NCBI GenBank assembly: GCA_022842065.1
Contig: JALHQH010000018.1
Span: 1-64,000, forward strand
Direction: 5' to 3'
Length of the DNA: 64,000 nucleotides
Origin: Caldilineaceae bacterium
GTDB lineage: Bacteria; Chloroflexota; Anaerolineae; Caldilineales; Caldilineaceae
This document shows positions 7,517-14,777 of this stretch, piece by piece; position 1 is the stretch's first letter; each line of letters opens with the position of its first letter. The position numbers and the translations under genes were made by a program. Under the pieces are notes generated by a model that had not been told where the DNA came from, did no database searches, and saw only the letters and a list, made by a program, of their open reading frames with translations.

Positions 7517-8048
7517 CCCACTCCCTGGCCGCAATCGCTCGCAGTTGTGTCACCGACTTCGGCCCCACCCCCGCGATGCAAATCTCACTCGTTGGATCAG
7601 CGCACAGCCGTTGCATCGTCGCCAAATCCAGATCCGGCAACGCATAATCCTGCCCCCCACACGCGATAATCCCCAACGTATTCCCCATACACGCCCGCAC
7701 CAACGCATTGGCTAACGATACCCCGCCCCCGGCCCCCAACACCCACCGCCGCATCGCCAGCGCCGGCCCCCGCGGGGTGCCCTCTGCACCTCCCTGCCCC
7801 GGCACCTTCAGCCGTTGCCCCGGCGGGTACCCTTCGGGTGCCTCCAGCCCCACTTCACCCCGCACCCCTTCACCCCGGATCACCGCCTGCGCAAAATACA
7901 CGTCGCGCCGCGCATCATTGTGCGAACAACTCACCCCGCGTCGCGTACTCGCTAGGCCGCCCCACAGCTGCCACCCCTGCCGCAGCGCCAAATTTACCTG
8001 CCGCGCCAGTTGCCCCGCCGCCGGCGCCGTCAACACGTCATACAACAT
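7506..8048 (-). CDS. DUF1737-like protein with repeat insertions
   Basis: The ATG at 8048 (MLYDVLTAPAAGQLARQVN) is chosen for its AGAGGGGG five bases upstream; longer versions lack a ribosome site. The N-terminal part (residues 1-60) resembles DUF1737: L...VN.AL..GW.L.GGL, then YFAQAVIR. Repeat R1 is inserted in the middle and read as LASTRRG. Another repeat-like linker (EAPEGYPPGQRLKV) follows, then a C-terminal domain ending ICIAGVGPKSVTQLRAIAAR, which resembles a helix-hairpin-helix. The stop codon lies within repeat R2. It sits between the two terminase genes. The function is unknown. Confidence 0.6.
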   Translation of the reverse strand: MLYDVLTAPAAGQLARQVNLALRQGWQLWGGLASTRRGVSCSHNDARRDVYFAQAVIRGEGVRGEVGLEAPEGYPPGQRLKVPGQGGAEGTPRGPALAMRRWVLGAGGGVSLANALVRACMGNTLGIIACGGQDYALPDLDLATMQRLCADPTSEICIAGVGPKSVTQLRAIAAREWVVA

Positions 8049-8094
8049 GCAGCCCCCTCTCTCCCAAATCATCCCACGCACCCCATTTCAAAAC

Positions 8095-8192
8095 ACAAGA
8101 CAAGAGGACAGGATGACAGGATGATCATCAGGTCCTCTTGTCCTTCTTGTCCTCTTGTCCTTCTTGTCATCCTGTCATCCTGTCATCCCCAA
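8095..8192. repeat. Short tandem and inverted repeats of GTCCTCTT/GTCATCCT type
   Basis: Units of 8-9 bases (GTCCTTCTT, GTCCTCTT, GTCATCCT) are repeated at 8132-8192. Their complements, AAGACAAGAGGACAGGATGA, lie at about 8097-8123, so the region can fold back on itself. The array reaches the last codons and stop of the small terminase gene. Confidence 0.7.
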
Positions 8193-8720
8193 CCCCGCCA
8201 ACTCCGCCTCACTCATCGTTCCCGCTGCCACCGCCGCCACCTGCTCATCCGTCAACTTGCTCCAATCCAAGTCAATCTGCGTCCGGCTACTGCTCTTGGC
8301 GGCCGTCTCCACCCCCGCCCGATCCAGGATCGCCACCGCCGCCCGCAGCACAATCGCCTCATCCGCACTATTCATCCGTTCCACCAACCGTGCCACCGCC
8401 ACCGGAGCCGCCAGCGCCAGCCGCTCCGCCGCCGCCGCCAGCGCCCGCAACGTCCGCCCCTCCTGCCACTGCCGCGCCAGCAGGGTCACTCGCGCCAATA
8501 CCTCGGCAAAGACCGGATCAAGCTTCCACTTGCTGTGATATGTATTCCGGCTACACGTCTCAGCCCGCCCCCACACCGTCTCTTCACTGCGCCCTGCCAG
8601 CCGCGCATCCACCAACGCCAGGATCGTCGCCCGCTTTTTGTCACGATGCGGATCACGCAGCCGATCCAATTCATTATCCGCCGCCTGTAACCACTCCATC
8701 CCTATCGCTCCAAAAGACAT
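8175..8720 (-). CDS. Putative terminase small subunit
   Basis: The ATG at 8720 (MSFGAIGMEWLQAADNELDR) lies 32 bases after the methyltransferase stop; the in-frame extension upstream overlaps the methyltransferase gene and is rejected. Residues ~25-70 form a helix-turn-helix-like segment (ATILALVDARLAGRSEETVW, then AETCSRNTYHSKWKLDPVF), the usual DNA-recognition fold of small terminase subunits and phBC6A51-type proteins. The rest is helical (WQEGRTLRALAAAAERLALA), suited to oligomer formation. The position upstream of the large subunit supports the call. The final residues (AGLGMTG) come from a short tandem repeat. Confidence 0.65.
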   Translation of the reverse strand: MSFGAIGMEWLQAADNELDRLRDPHRDKKRATILALVDARLAGRSEETVWGRAETCSRNTYHSKWKLDPVFAEVLARVTLLARQWQEGRTLRALAAAAERLALAAPVAVARLVERMNSADEAIVLRAAVAILDRAGVETAAKSSSRTQIDLDWSKLTDEQVAAVAAGTMSEAELAGLGMTG

Positions 8721-8752
8721 TATGCACCCTGGGGGCACCCGTGGCTTACGCG

Positions 8753-10165
8753 TTACGCCACGCGCTCGATGGGCAGATCTGGGAATAGCTCCCGCATCCG
8801 CTGCAGGATCAACGCGCAGTACGCCGGCGACAGCTCCAACGCCCGACAGACCCGCCCCCGCTGCGCACATGCGATCAGCGTGGTCCCACTCCCCGCAAAC
8901 GGCTCATAGACCAGCGCCCCCGGTGGTGTCACCCCCAACAACATCTCCAGCAGTGCCAAAGGCTTCTGCGCAATATGTTCTTTCTCGCTCACGGGGGCCA
9001 CCTGCAACACATTCTGCGGCGATTCTTCCCCCTCGGTCGGCACCCCGTTGGAGCCATACAACACATACTCCGCCGATGAGGAAAAGCGCCCCCGCTGCAT
9101 CCGGATCCCCGGCTTCCACCAAGTCACCAGGTTGCGCCACACCCACCCCCCATGCTGCAGGGCATCACTCATCACCGGCAACTGTCGCCAATCCGTAAAG
9201 ACCAGCGCCACTGCTCCCGGTTTGCTCCGCGCAAACGCCCCACTCAACCACAGCGCCGCCCACGACAAAAACGCCCGCTGATCGCGGTTGTCCCCCCCAA
9301 AATCCACCCGATAACCATCCATATTCGACCGCGACACATACTTCTCTGCCGTGGTACGGCTCCGGTCCCCCCGAAACTGCCCCCCGCTCGAATAGGGCGG
9401 ATCAGTCACCACCGCATCAAGCTGCTCATCACCCAGCAGCCGATCTACCACCTCGTCATTGGTCGCATCCCCGCACCCCAGCCGATGGGGTCCAATCTGC
9501 CACACATCCCCCGCCACCACCCCCCACGCGGCCAGCAGTGCGTCCGCGCGATCCGCATCAACCACCGGCTCAGCCGCCGCCCCGCGTCGTGTACTCGCTA
9601 GGCCATCACGCGCAGAGCCCCCAGCAGCTGAAGCCGCGATCTCGGTACTAGTTGGTGCGCCAACTCCGACACCGGTTGCTGCACCGGTTGGGGCTAACTG
9701 CGCCAATAACGCTTCATACTCCGCCGCGTTGTACCCCATCGCCAGCAACAACCCCTCGTCAAACGCCCGCGCCTCTTCCAACACCTGCGCCAGCGCCAAC
9801 TCATCCGGATCACTCAACCGCGCCAGCTCATTATCCGCCGCCAAAAAGGCCACCACCCGCGCCTCTGGCCAATCCGCCGGGATCTCATTCGCCCGCAGTG
9901 TGGTCCACCCCTCCGCACTGGCCGCCTGTGCCACCCCATGGCCAGCGACAAAAAAGTTGCGCCACACCACCACATTGCGCGGCTGCCCAAACTTGCGCAA
10001 CGACGCCCGCAACTTCTCAATCTGCAACACCCCATGCCGATTGTAATTCGACCGGTGCGGTCGATACGCCGCCAACTCGATCACAATTTCAGAAAACGTT
10101 TCCCCACCAGTCGGAGCACCGGTTACTGAGCTTGCCGAAGGGCTTGTCGAAGCAGCCATTCCCAT
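8753..10165 (-). CDS. ParB-like domain / adenine- or cytosine-N4-specific DNA methyltransferase
   Basis: The 470-residue protein joins a ParB/sulfiredoxin-like N-terminal domain (about 25-120; LRASLRKFGQPRNVVVWRN, then FFVAGHG) to an amino-methyltransferase domain of the N6/N4 family. The latter has DPPY at 255-258 and FAGSGTT near 434, the motif order of the beta class. Such fusions are frequent in phages and prophages, where they may modify DNA near packaging. Residues 5-15 come from dispersed repeat R3 and residues 188-195 (GLASTRRG) from R1, so two repeats have been absorbed in frame. It opens the minus-strand terminase operon. Confidence 0.9.
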   Translation of the reverse strand: MGMAASTSPSASSVTGAPTGGETFSEIVIELAAYRPHRSNYNRHGVLQIEKLRASLRKFGQPRNVVVWRNFFVAGHGVAQAASAEGWTTLRANEIPADWPEARVVAFLAADNELARLSDPDELALAQVLEEARAFDEGLLLAMGYNAAEYEALLAQLAPTGAATGVGVGAPTSTEIAASAAGGSARDGLASTRRGAAAEPVVDADRADALLAAWGVVAGDVWQIGPHRLGCGDATNDEVVDRLLGDEQLDAVVTDPPYSSGGQFRGDRSRTTAEKYVSRSNMDGYRVDFGGDNRDQRAFLSWAALWLSGAFARSKPGAVALVFTDWRQLPVMSDALQHGGWVWRNLVTWWKPGIRMQRGRFSSSAEYVLYGSNGVPTEGEESPQNVLQVAPVSEKEHIAQKPLALLEMLLGVTPPGALVYEPFAGSGTTLIACAQRGRVCRALELSPAYCALILQRMRELFPDLPIERVA

Positions 10166-10455
10166 CCCCCCAAAAAAGTTGTCACTTTACGTACAGTTTG
10201 ATTCCCACACTTTGTGCCCGCGGCCCGCATGGGCCGCTTTCCCCATCCCATGCTGCACTTGGCTACACGAAGAATTACAAATTGAGTTCCCATGCCCGCC
10301 AGCGTCAAATGATTTGTTTACTGGGGCAAAAAGTGTAAAAAAATACCTGGCTTTGCCAGGAATGTCGTCCTTAATCTTCCTTAAGATATCACAATATATC
10401 CTACCGCTCAAACTTTGCGCAGAAAATTCGTTCGATTGGCGGCTCAAAAAAGGCA

Positions 10456-10489
10456 AAAAAAGAGGAGATGCTTACCTGCAAGCACCTCC
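10456..10489 (-). terminator. Intrinsic terminator of the 74-residue protein gene
   Basis: On the minus strand, arms 10480-10489 and 10464-10473 (one A-C mismatch) are followed by CTCTTTTTTTGCC. It lies 25 bases after the stop at 10514 and isolates this gene from the terminase operon. Confidence 0.75.
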
Positions 10490-10513
10490 CCATCAACCCT
10501 CTGTTAACCTGGG

Positions 10514-10735
10514 TCAATTGTCCGTTACGCCCTCATTTTCCGGCGCAGTCATCGCCACAAAGGTCACCGCCGGCACCAACAATCTCAGTAAATCACGCGT
10601 ATACGCGTTGCGGCCACGCTTACTGATCCCCTGCTGCTTGCCCTGCTGCGGCCCCTTCTGGGCAGGTGTTGGTCGTGACCGCCACGCCTGCACACCTGCT
10701 GTTGCAGCAGGTAAACCAACCTTCTGCTTTGCCAT
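10514..10735 (-). CDS. Small unknown protein with own promoter and terminator
   Basis: The 73-residue product starts MAKQKVGLPAATAGVQAWRS, has a basic middle (PTPAQKGPQQGKQQGISKRG) and a hydrophobic stretch near the end (LLRLLVPAVTFVAMTA). GGCGGAGGG precedes two consecutive ATGs; the second (10735) has the better spacing. The gene is framed by a near-consensus promoter and an intrinsic terminator, so it is very likely real and transcribed alone. The GLP..TAG start recalls Sec61-beta/SecG-like proteins, but the match is too weak to name it. Confidence 0.6.
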   Translation of the reverse strand: MAKQKVGLPAATAGVQAWRSRPTPAQKGPQQGKQQGISKRGRNAYTRDLLRLLVPAVTFVAMTAPENEGVTDN

Positions 10736-10774
10736 CATCCCTCCGCCTCACGATAAGAATCACATCATGTGGGC

Positions 10775-10804
10775 AGTATAGTGTAGGATTTTAGGCGCTG
10801 TCAA
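10775..10804 (-). promoter_or_regulatory. Sigma70-type promoter for the 10514-10735 gene
   Basis: Minus strand: TTGACA (10804-10799), an 18-base spacer and TATACT (10780-10775). The likely start site lies about 30 bases before the ATG. Confidence 0.8.
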
Positions 10805-11312
10805 AGCAAGGTCAATCCAAAGCGCACATATGTTCGCTGTTTCCCAGGAAACACGAAGGATGGCAGCAAAACATCTAGTCAAATCAAATCCTGACACACC
10901 CCTGTAACACGCTGCCCATTCATTTGCTCGCGCCTTAACAAACCGTTATGATCTCTGGCGGAACGCGGACACCCACAACCATTTCCCAAGTGCCGGCTGT
11001 TAATGGAAGTTAAAAATTAAATCCGGTAAACATATTCGTAGCGGCACGGCATGCCGTGCCGCTACGAATACCGAACTATTTTATGCTCATAAACAGACGG
11101 CACTTTTTGGGTCATCGCCCAATAGAAAAAGCCGGAACGCGGACACCCCTATCTACGCCCCGGCCTTTTCTTTTTTCTGCACACCCACACCAGAAAGCAG
11201 GCGGTGTCGCCGCCATTATAACAATTCAGGCTAAATTTGCAAGACCCATCAACTTACAAGTAGGGCAAAGCCCACCGGCCGCAAAATTCCCTACTTTTTC
11301 CAGGGTGCACAA
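10805..11312. other. Gene-free stretch with dispersed repeats
   Basis: No credible gene is seen. It holds repeat R2 (10839-10852), two copies of CGGAACGCGGACACCC (10959-10974 and 11133-11148) and a 38-bp palindrome (11033-11070). Confidence 0.6.
11033..11070. repeat. Perfect 38-bp palindrome
   Basis: Two 19-base arms meet without a spacer at 11051/11052; the core is GTAGCGGCACGGCA followed by its complement. It looks like a REP-type dispersed palindrome lying between genes. Confidence 0.85.
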
Positions 11313-11341
11313 TTGACAAATTAAACCAATACGCTTATGCT
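11313..11341 (+). promoter_or_regulatory. Sigma70-type promoter for the excisionase-like gene
   Basis: TTGACA (11313-11318), a 17-base spacer and TATGCT (11336-11341). This is near consensus and 46 bases ahead of the ATG at 11387. Confidence 0.85.
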
Positions 11342-11386
11342 GCCGTCAAGTTCGTGAAAGCCAACTAAGTCAGGGAGCGATCTACC

Positions 11387-11593
11387 ATGCCCGAGCTCTC
11401 CAGCACAGACGCGGGCCGCGTCATCAGCGTCAGCCGTCAGACCATTGTTTCTTATGTGGATTCAGGGGTGCTACCGGCGCGTCGCATGGGCCTGCGCAAA
11501 GTTATTCGGATCGATGTCGAGGAATTAAGAAGAACTGCAGAGAAGTATGGCTATCGATTTGACACAACGTTAGCAACGCAATTAGCAAAGTAA
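11387..11593 (+). CDS. Small excisionase-like helix-turn-helix protein
   Basis: This 68-residue protein carries a MerR/Xis-type (HTH_17) DNA-binding fold: ELSSTDAGRVISVSRQTIVS, then YVDSGVLPARRMGLRKVIR. The pattern T.A.....VSRQTI..YVDSG.LPA......R.I is diagnostic. AGGGAG lies upstream of the ATG, and a strong promoter and a following hairpin mark a single-gene unit. Such proteins act as recombination directionality factors or small repressors of mobile elements. Its position between the phage-like block and the tRNA cluster would suit either role. No integrase gene is visible in the window. Confidence 0.8.
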   Translation: MPELSSTDAGRVISVSRQTIVSYVDSGVLPARRMGLRKVIRIDVEELRRTAEKYGYRFDTTLATQLAK

Positions 11594-11596
11594 AGC

Positions 11597-11642
11597 GCGG
11601 ACCCATCCACCCGCCAAGATGCCTGGGTCCGCCAATCCGAAC
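11597..11642. terminator. Hairpin after the excisionase-like gene
   Basis: Arms GCGGACCCA (11597-11605) and TGGGTCCGC (11634-11642) enclose a 28-nt loop. There is no T-run, so termination is only possible. It also separates the gene from the convergent tRNA cluster. Confidence 0.45.
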
Positions 11643-11698
11643 CTTAACAATCAAATAATAAATGATATTTTATCATTTGGCCGATCGTTTAGGTTAGG

Positions 11699-11771
11699 GG
11701 CGCTTGATGGGGCTCGAACCCACAACATCTTGATCCACAATCAAGTGCTCTGCCATTGAGCTACAAGCGCC
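11699..11771 (-). tRNA. tRNA-His (GTG)
   Basis: A full cloverleaf can be drawn. Acceptor GCGCTTG pairs with CAAGCGC, with the extra 5' G opposite C73 typical of tRNA-His. The anticodon loop is TTGTGGA. CCA is not encoded. Its 3' end faces the accessory region. Confidence 0.95.
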
Positions 11772-11818
11772 ATGTTGAAAGAGAAAAAAGAAGCCGGGGC
11801 AATGAATCCACCCCGGCT

Positions 11819-11892
<74 letters not shown>

Positions 11893-11994
11893 ACAATACG
11901 CAATAATTAATTGAAAATGGAAAATCGTTAATGACTGGGATCACACATAATTAACAGGTCGACATTAACCATTTTCAATTAACCATTAGCAAGG

Positions 11995-12067
<73 letters not shown>

Positions 12068-12095
12068 AAAAGAGCCGACCTGTTGGTCGGCCCTT

Positions 12096-12171
<76 letters not shown>

Positions 12172-12274
12172 AACTGTTCGATTTCGTGTGGCTGATTATA
12201 GCAGCTACTACGCAATTCGTCAAACTGTACCACTTGCAAGTGAACTTTATAGCCGCAAACTGACACTTGCAATT

Positions 12275-12348
<74 letters not shown>

Positions 12349-12370
12349 TAAGTTGGTAATTTGCATTTAG

Positions 12371-12451
12371 TGCCGACGAGAGGACTTGAACCTCCACACC
12401 TCGCGGTAATAGATCCTAAATCTATCGCGTCTGCCATTCCGCCACGTCGGC
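12371..12451 (-). tRNA. tRNA-Leu (TAG)
   Basis: A class II tRNA with a long variable arm. Acceptor GCCGACG pairs with CGTCGGC, A73, anticodon loop TTTAGGA with stem ATAGA/TCTAT. Confidence 0.95.
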
Positions 12452-12550
12452 TTACTCAATGGAGGAATCCCCATCTTCGTACACTATGCGTTCATACACC
12501 ATACGCCAGCCAAAGACTAAACCAGCGTTAGCCCCATTATAACCGAACGC

Positions 12551-13087
12551 AAGAGGTGATGCAAATATCGGGGCGGATATTGTACTCCCGATTCTGTCCC
12601 TGGTTGAACAACTTGCGCTACTCAACCAATCCACCGTCATCTGTCTCAAGTCAATCAGACCTGGCGGTTTGTGGTTTGTGAGAGTGTTACTCCCCTTCAC
12701 CCGCACCGCTGCGACGAGATCCTACTGCCCGATCTTTCGATCAAGCGAGCCGAACCCACTCGCCTTGCTCTCAGTTGCACGCTCGCCTAGCCAGGAACAT
12801 TACTGCCCCCGCTGGTGGGCTCTTACCCCACCCTTTCAGCCCTCACCCCCGTGCCGTCACTGCTCAAGAAAGCAGCAACTAGCTCGTGGCGGGAATACTT
12901 TCTGTTGCGGTTGTAGTCGAAACACCGTTACCAATGTTCCGCCCCCACTTACGGTTTCGTGGGGCAACTTTGCCGTGCTCAGACGGCCGAGAGTCGGGAA
13001 GTTCCTCTATTGGCAATTATCCAGTTGCAAAACAACCAGACAAGTAGACCAACAGCGACGGCATTATCCGCTCCGATTTGCCTCTTA
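12551..13087 (-). ncRNA. rnpB: RNase P RNA
   Basis: The catalytic RNA that matures tRNA 5' ends. Diagnostic blocks on the minus strand are AGAGGAACTTCCCGACTC (near 13000), GAAAGGGTGGGGTAAGAG with CCCACCAG (near 12830), and GACAGAATCGGGAGTA (near 12600). TCCCGA of the first block pairs with TCGGGA of the last, forming P4. The ends pair as P1: GCAAAT..GCGGATA (about 13079-13063) with TATCCGC..ATTTGC (12580-12561). The span of about 537 nt is long; about 400 nt separate the two P4 strands against about 290 in E. coli, so extra helices are present. Exact ends are estimated from P1. Confidence 0.85.
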
Positions 13088-13156
13088 GGACGACCAGGTT
13101 ATGCGGTTATTAAACAGCAGTCCTGCGCGGTATCACATATGTAACACCGACGACCA

Positions 13157-13185
13157 AATGTAACATCTTTTACGCAAGCTGTCAA
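13157..13185 (-). promoter_or_regulatory. Promoter upstream of rnpB
   Basis: Minus strand TTGACA (13185-13180), a 17-base spacer and TACATT (13162-13157). The primary transcript would begin near 13150, about 60 nt before the P1 helix. Confidence 0.7.
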
Positions 13186-13276
13186 ATCAAGCGTTATGGC
13201 TTTTTTCCCAGCTTTTCGCTGCGGCAGACGTATGCGACCAACCAGACCACATCCTTGTCGGCTTTACAATGTGCGC

Positions 13277-14026
13277 TTACGCCCCAGCAGGGCCTAGCGC
13301 GGCGGGAGCAACCAGATCAAGGTCCGGCTGGCGCGGCCCTTCGATCCAAACTTGCCCATCCGACCAATTCTCCTGCTTCCAGATCGGTACGATCGCCTTG
13401 AGGCGCTCGATTGCGTAGCTACAGGCATCAAAGCAACCATCACCGCGATGGGGGGTGGCGACGGCAATGACCACACTGGGCTCACCGACTTCACAGCGCC
13501 CGATCCGGTGTAGAATGCTGACCGCTTGCACCTTGGGCCACTGGGCTTTGATCTCTTCACCGATCTGTGCCAACATCCGCTCGGCCATCGCCCCATAGGC
13601 TTCATAGGCTAGAAAATCAGTCGTGCGCGCGCCGTCAGTCGTCTGTGTTTCGCCGCGCACCATGCCACCAAAGGTGACAATCGCGCCACAATCTGGGCGG
13701 CTGACACGCGCCGCTACATCATCGAGCGAAAGCGGTTGATCCGTAATTTCAAAAAGTTTGCGCCCGGTAGTAGCGTCCGGCGCGCCACCGGAAACGGGGG
13801 GGAAGATGGCAACCACATCATTCGAGCGCAAGGCCGTCTCGCGTTGGGCATACTCTTCATTGACCGCGGCATAGATCGTACGTTTTTGTAGATCAAGTTG
13901 CGGCTGCACGGTCGTCAAGCGCGCCAGCACATCGCCCAACGTTGCCCCCTCCTCTACTTCAAGGATCTGCTCTTTCCAGCCCGCGACTTGGCGCAAGGTA
14001 GCAAAGAGGAGTACTTTTACTTGCAT
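13277..14026 (-). CDS. Fused MoaD-MoaE molybdopterin synthase
   Basis: One 249-residue chain joins the small, sulfur-carrying subunit MoaD (residues 1-81, ending in FPPVSGG) to the large subunit MoaE (about 88-240, with [40 protein letters not shown] and PIWKQE). Molybdopterin synthase converts cyclic pyranopterin phosphate to molybdopterin in the cytoplasm. MoaD normally needs a free C-terminal Gly-Gly; here the Gly-Gly is internal, as in mycobacterial MoaX, so cleavage after it or an altered sulfur transfer is expected. The neighbours moaC and moeA confirm the pathway. Confidence 0.92.
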   Translation of the reverse strand: MQVKVLLFATLRQVAGWKEQILEVEEGATLGDVLARLTTVQPQLDLQKRTIYAAVNEEYAQRETALRSNDVVAIFPPVSGGAPDATTGRKLFEITDQPLSLDDVAARVSRPDCGAIVTFGGMVRGETQTTDGARTTDFLAYEAYGAMAERMLAQIGEEIKAQWPKVQAVSILHRIGRCEVGEPSVVIAVATPHRGDGCFDACSYAIERLKAIVPIWKQENWSDGQVWIEGPRQPDLDLVAPAALGPAGA

Positions 14027-14084
14027 TTCTGCTCTTCCTTCGCAATGGATACGCGTATATAAGGGTGAAAATTAGTAGACTGGT

Positions 14085-14215
14085 ATATCGGTACATCGGT
14101 ACATCGGTACATCGGTACATCGGTACATCGGTACATCGGTACATCGGTACATCGGTACATCGGTACATCGGTACATAATGACAATCTACTGATTTACCGA
14201 TTTACTGATTTAACT
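14085..14215. repeat. Tandem array of 8-bp unit GTACATCG followed by inverted copies
   Basis: Eleven uninterrupted GGTACATC units run from 14090 to 14177. They are followed by complementary-type units (TTTACCGATTTACTGATTT). The same unit family (GTANATCG) occurs at 23333-23390 and 45118-45225. It lies between moaC and the moaD-moaE fusion and reaches the moaC stop. Confidence 0.9.
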
Positions 14216-14217
14216 CT

Positions 14218-14706
14218 CTACCAACCCCGCTCCCAATCCCCCGATTTGCCGCCCCGCTTTTCCAGCAGGCCGATATTCGTAATTGTCATCGTCTTTTCCA
14301 GGGCCTTGGCCATATCATAGATCGTCAAGGCGGCGACACTCACCGCGGTGAGGGCTTCCATTTCGACACCAGTCTGGCCATTACAGCGCACGGTGGCGGT
14401 AATCACAACACGGCTTGCTGCTTCGTCGATGGTAAAATCGATTGCCACTTTGCTCAACAACAAGGTGTGACAGAGTGGGATCAATTCGGGAGTGCGTTTT
14501 GCGGCCATAATGCCGGCAATCCGCGCTGCGGCCAATACATCCCCTTTGGGCACATTCCCATCACGGATGGCGGCCAATGTGGCCGGTTGCATCTGTACTT
14601 CACCTTGGGCAATGGCTATGCGCGTGGTCACCGCCTTATCACCCACATCGACCATCGTCGCATGCCCTTTTTCATCTAAGTGCGTCAACTGGTTGTGCAT
14701 TAGCAT
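14218..14706 (-). CDS. moaC: Cyclic pyranopterin monophosphate synthase MoaC
   Basis: This 162-residue enzyme acts with MoaA in the first step of molybdenum-cofactor synthesis, converting the MoaA product to cyclic pyranopterin monophosphate. Family signatures include [20 protein letters not shown], the [18 protein letters not shown] helix with substrate-binding residues, LIPLCHTL, and [19 protein letters not shown] with the catalytic-site Glu and Asp. It is full length. The start is followed by LTHLDEKG, as in homologues. It lies between moaD-moaE and moeA on the same strand; no moaA is seen in the window. Confidence 0.95.
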   Translation of the reverse strand: MLMHNQLTHLDEKGHATMVDVGDKAVTTRIAIAQGEVQMQPATLAAIRDGNVPKGDVLAAARIAGIMAAKRTPELIPLCHTLLLSKVAIDFTIDEAASRVVITATVRCNGQTGVEMEALTAVSVAALTIYDMAKALEKTMTITNIGLLEKRGGKSGDWERGW

Positions 14707-14777
14707 TACCGCAGTTCGTATAAGAGAGTTGAGTTAATCGACAACGATGGACAATGGCCACTGGCTGATTGCAATCG

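Noticed and set aside
6095..7669. Long plus-strand frames opposite the large terminase gene
   Set aside because: They are shadows of the terminase and DUF1737-like genes, with high Pro/Arg/His content and no motifs.
12452..13088. Open frames on both strands in the rnpB region
   Set aside because: The DNA matches conserved RNase P RNA blocks and pairing, and the frames have no protein-like composition.
13959..14168. Minus-strand frame MYRCTDVPMYRCTDVP
   Set aside because: It is a direct translation of the 8-bp tandem array.
14085..14215. CRISPR array
   Set aside because: The units are 8 bp and contiguous with no spacers. No cas genes are present in the window.
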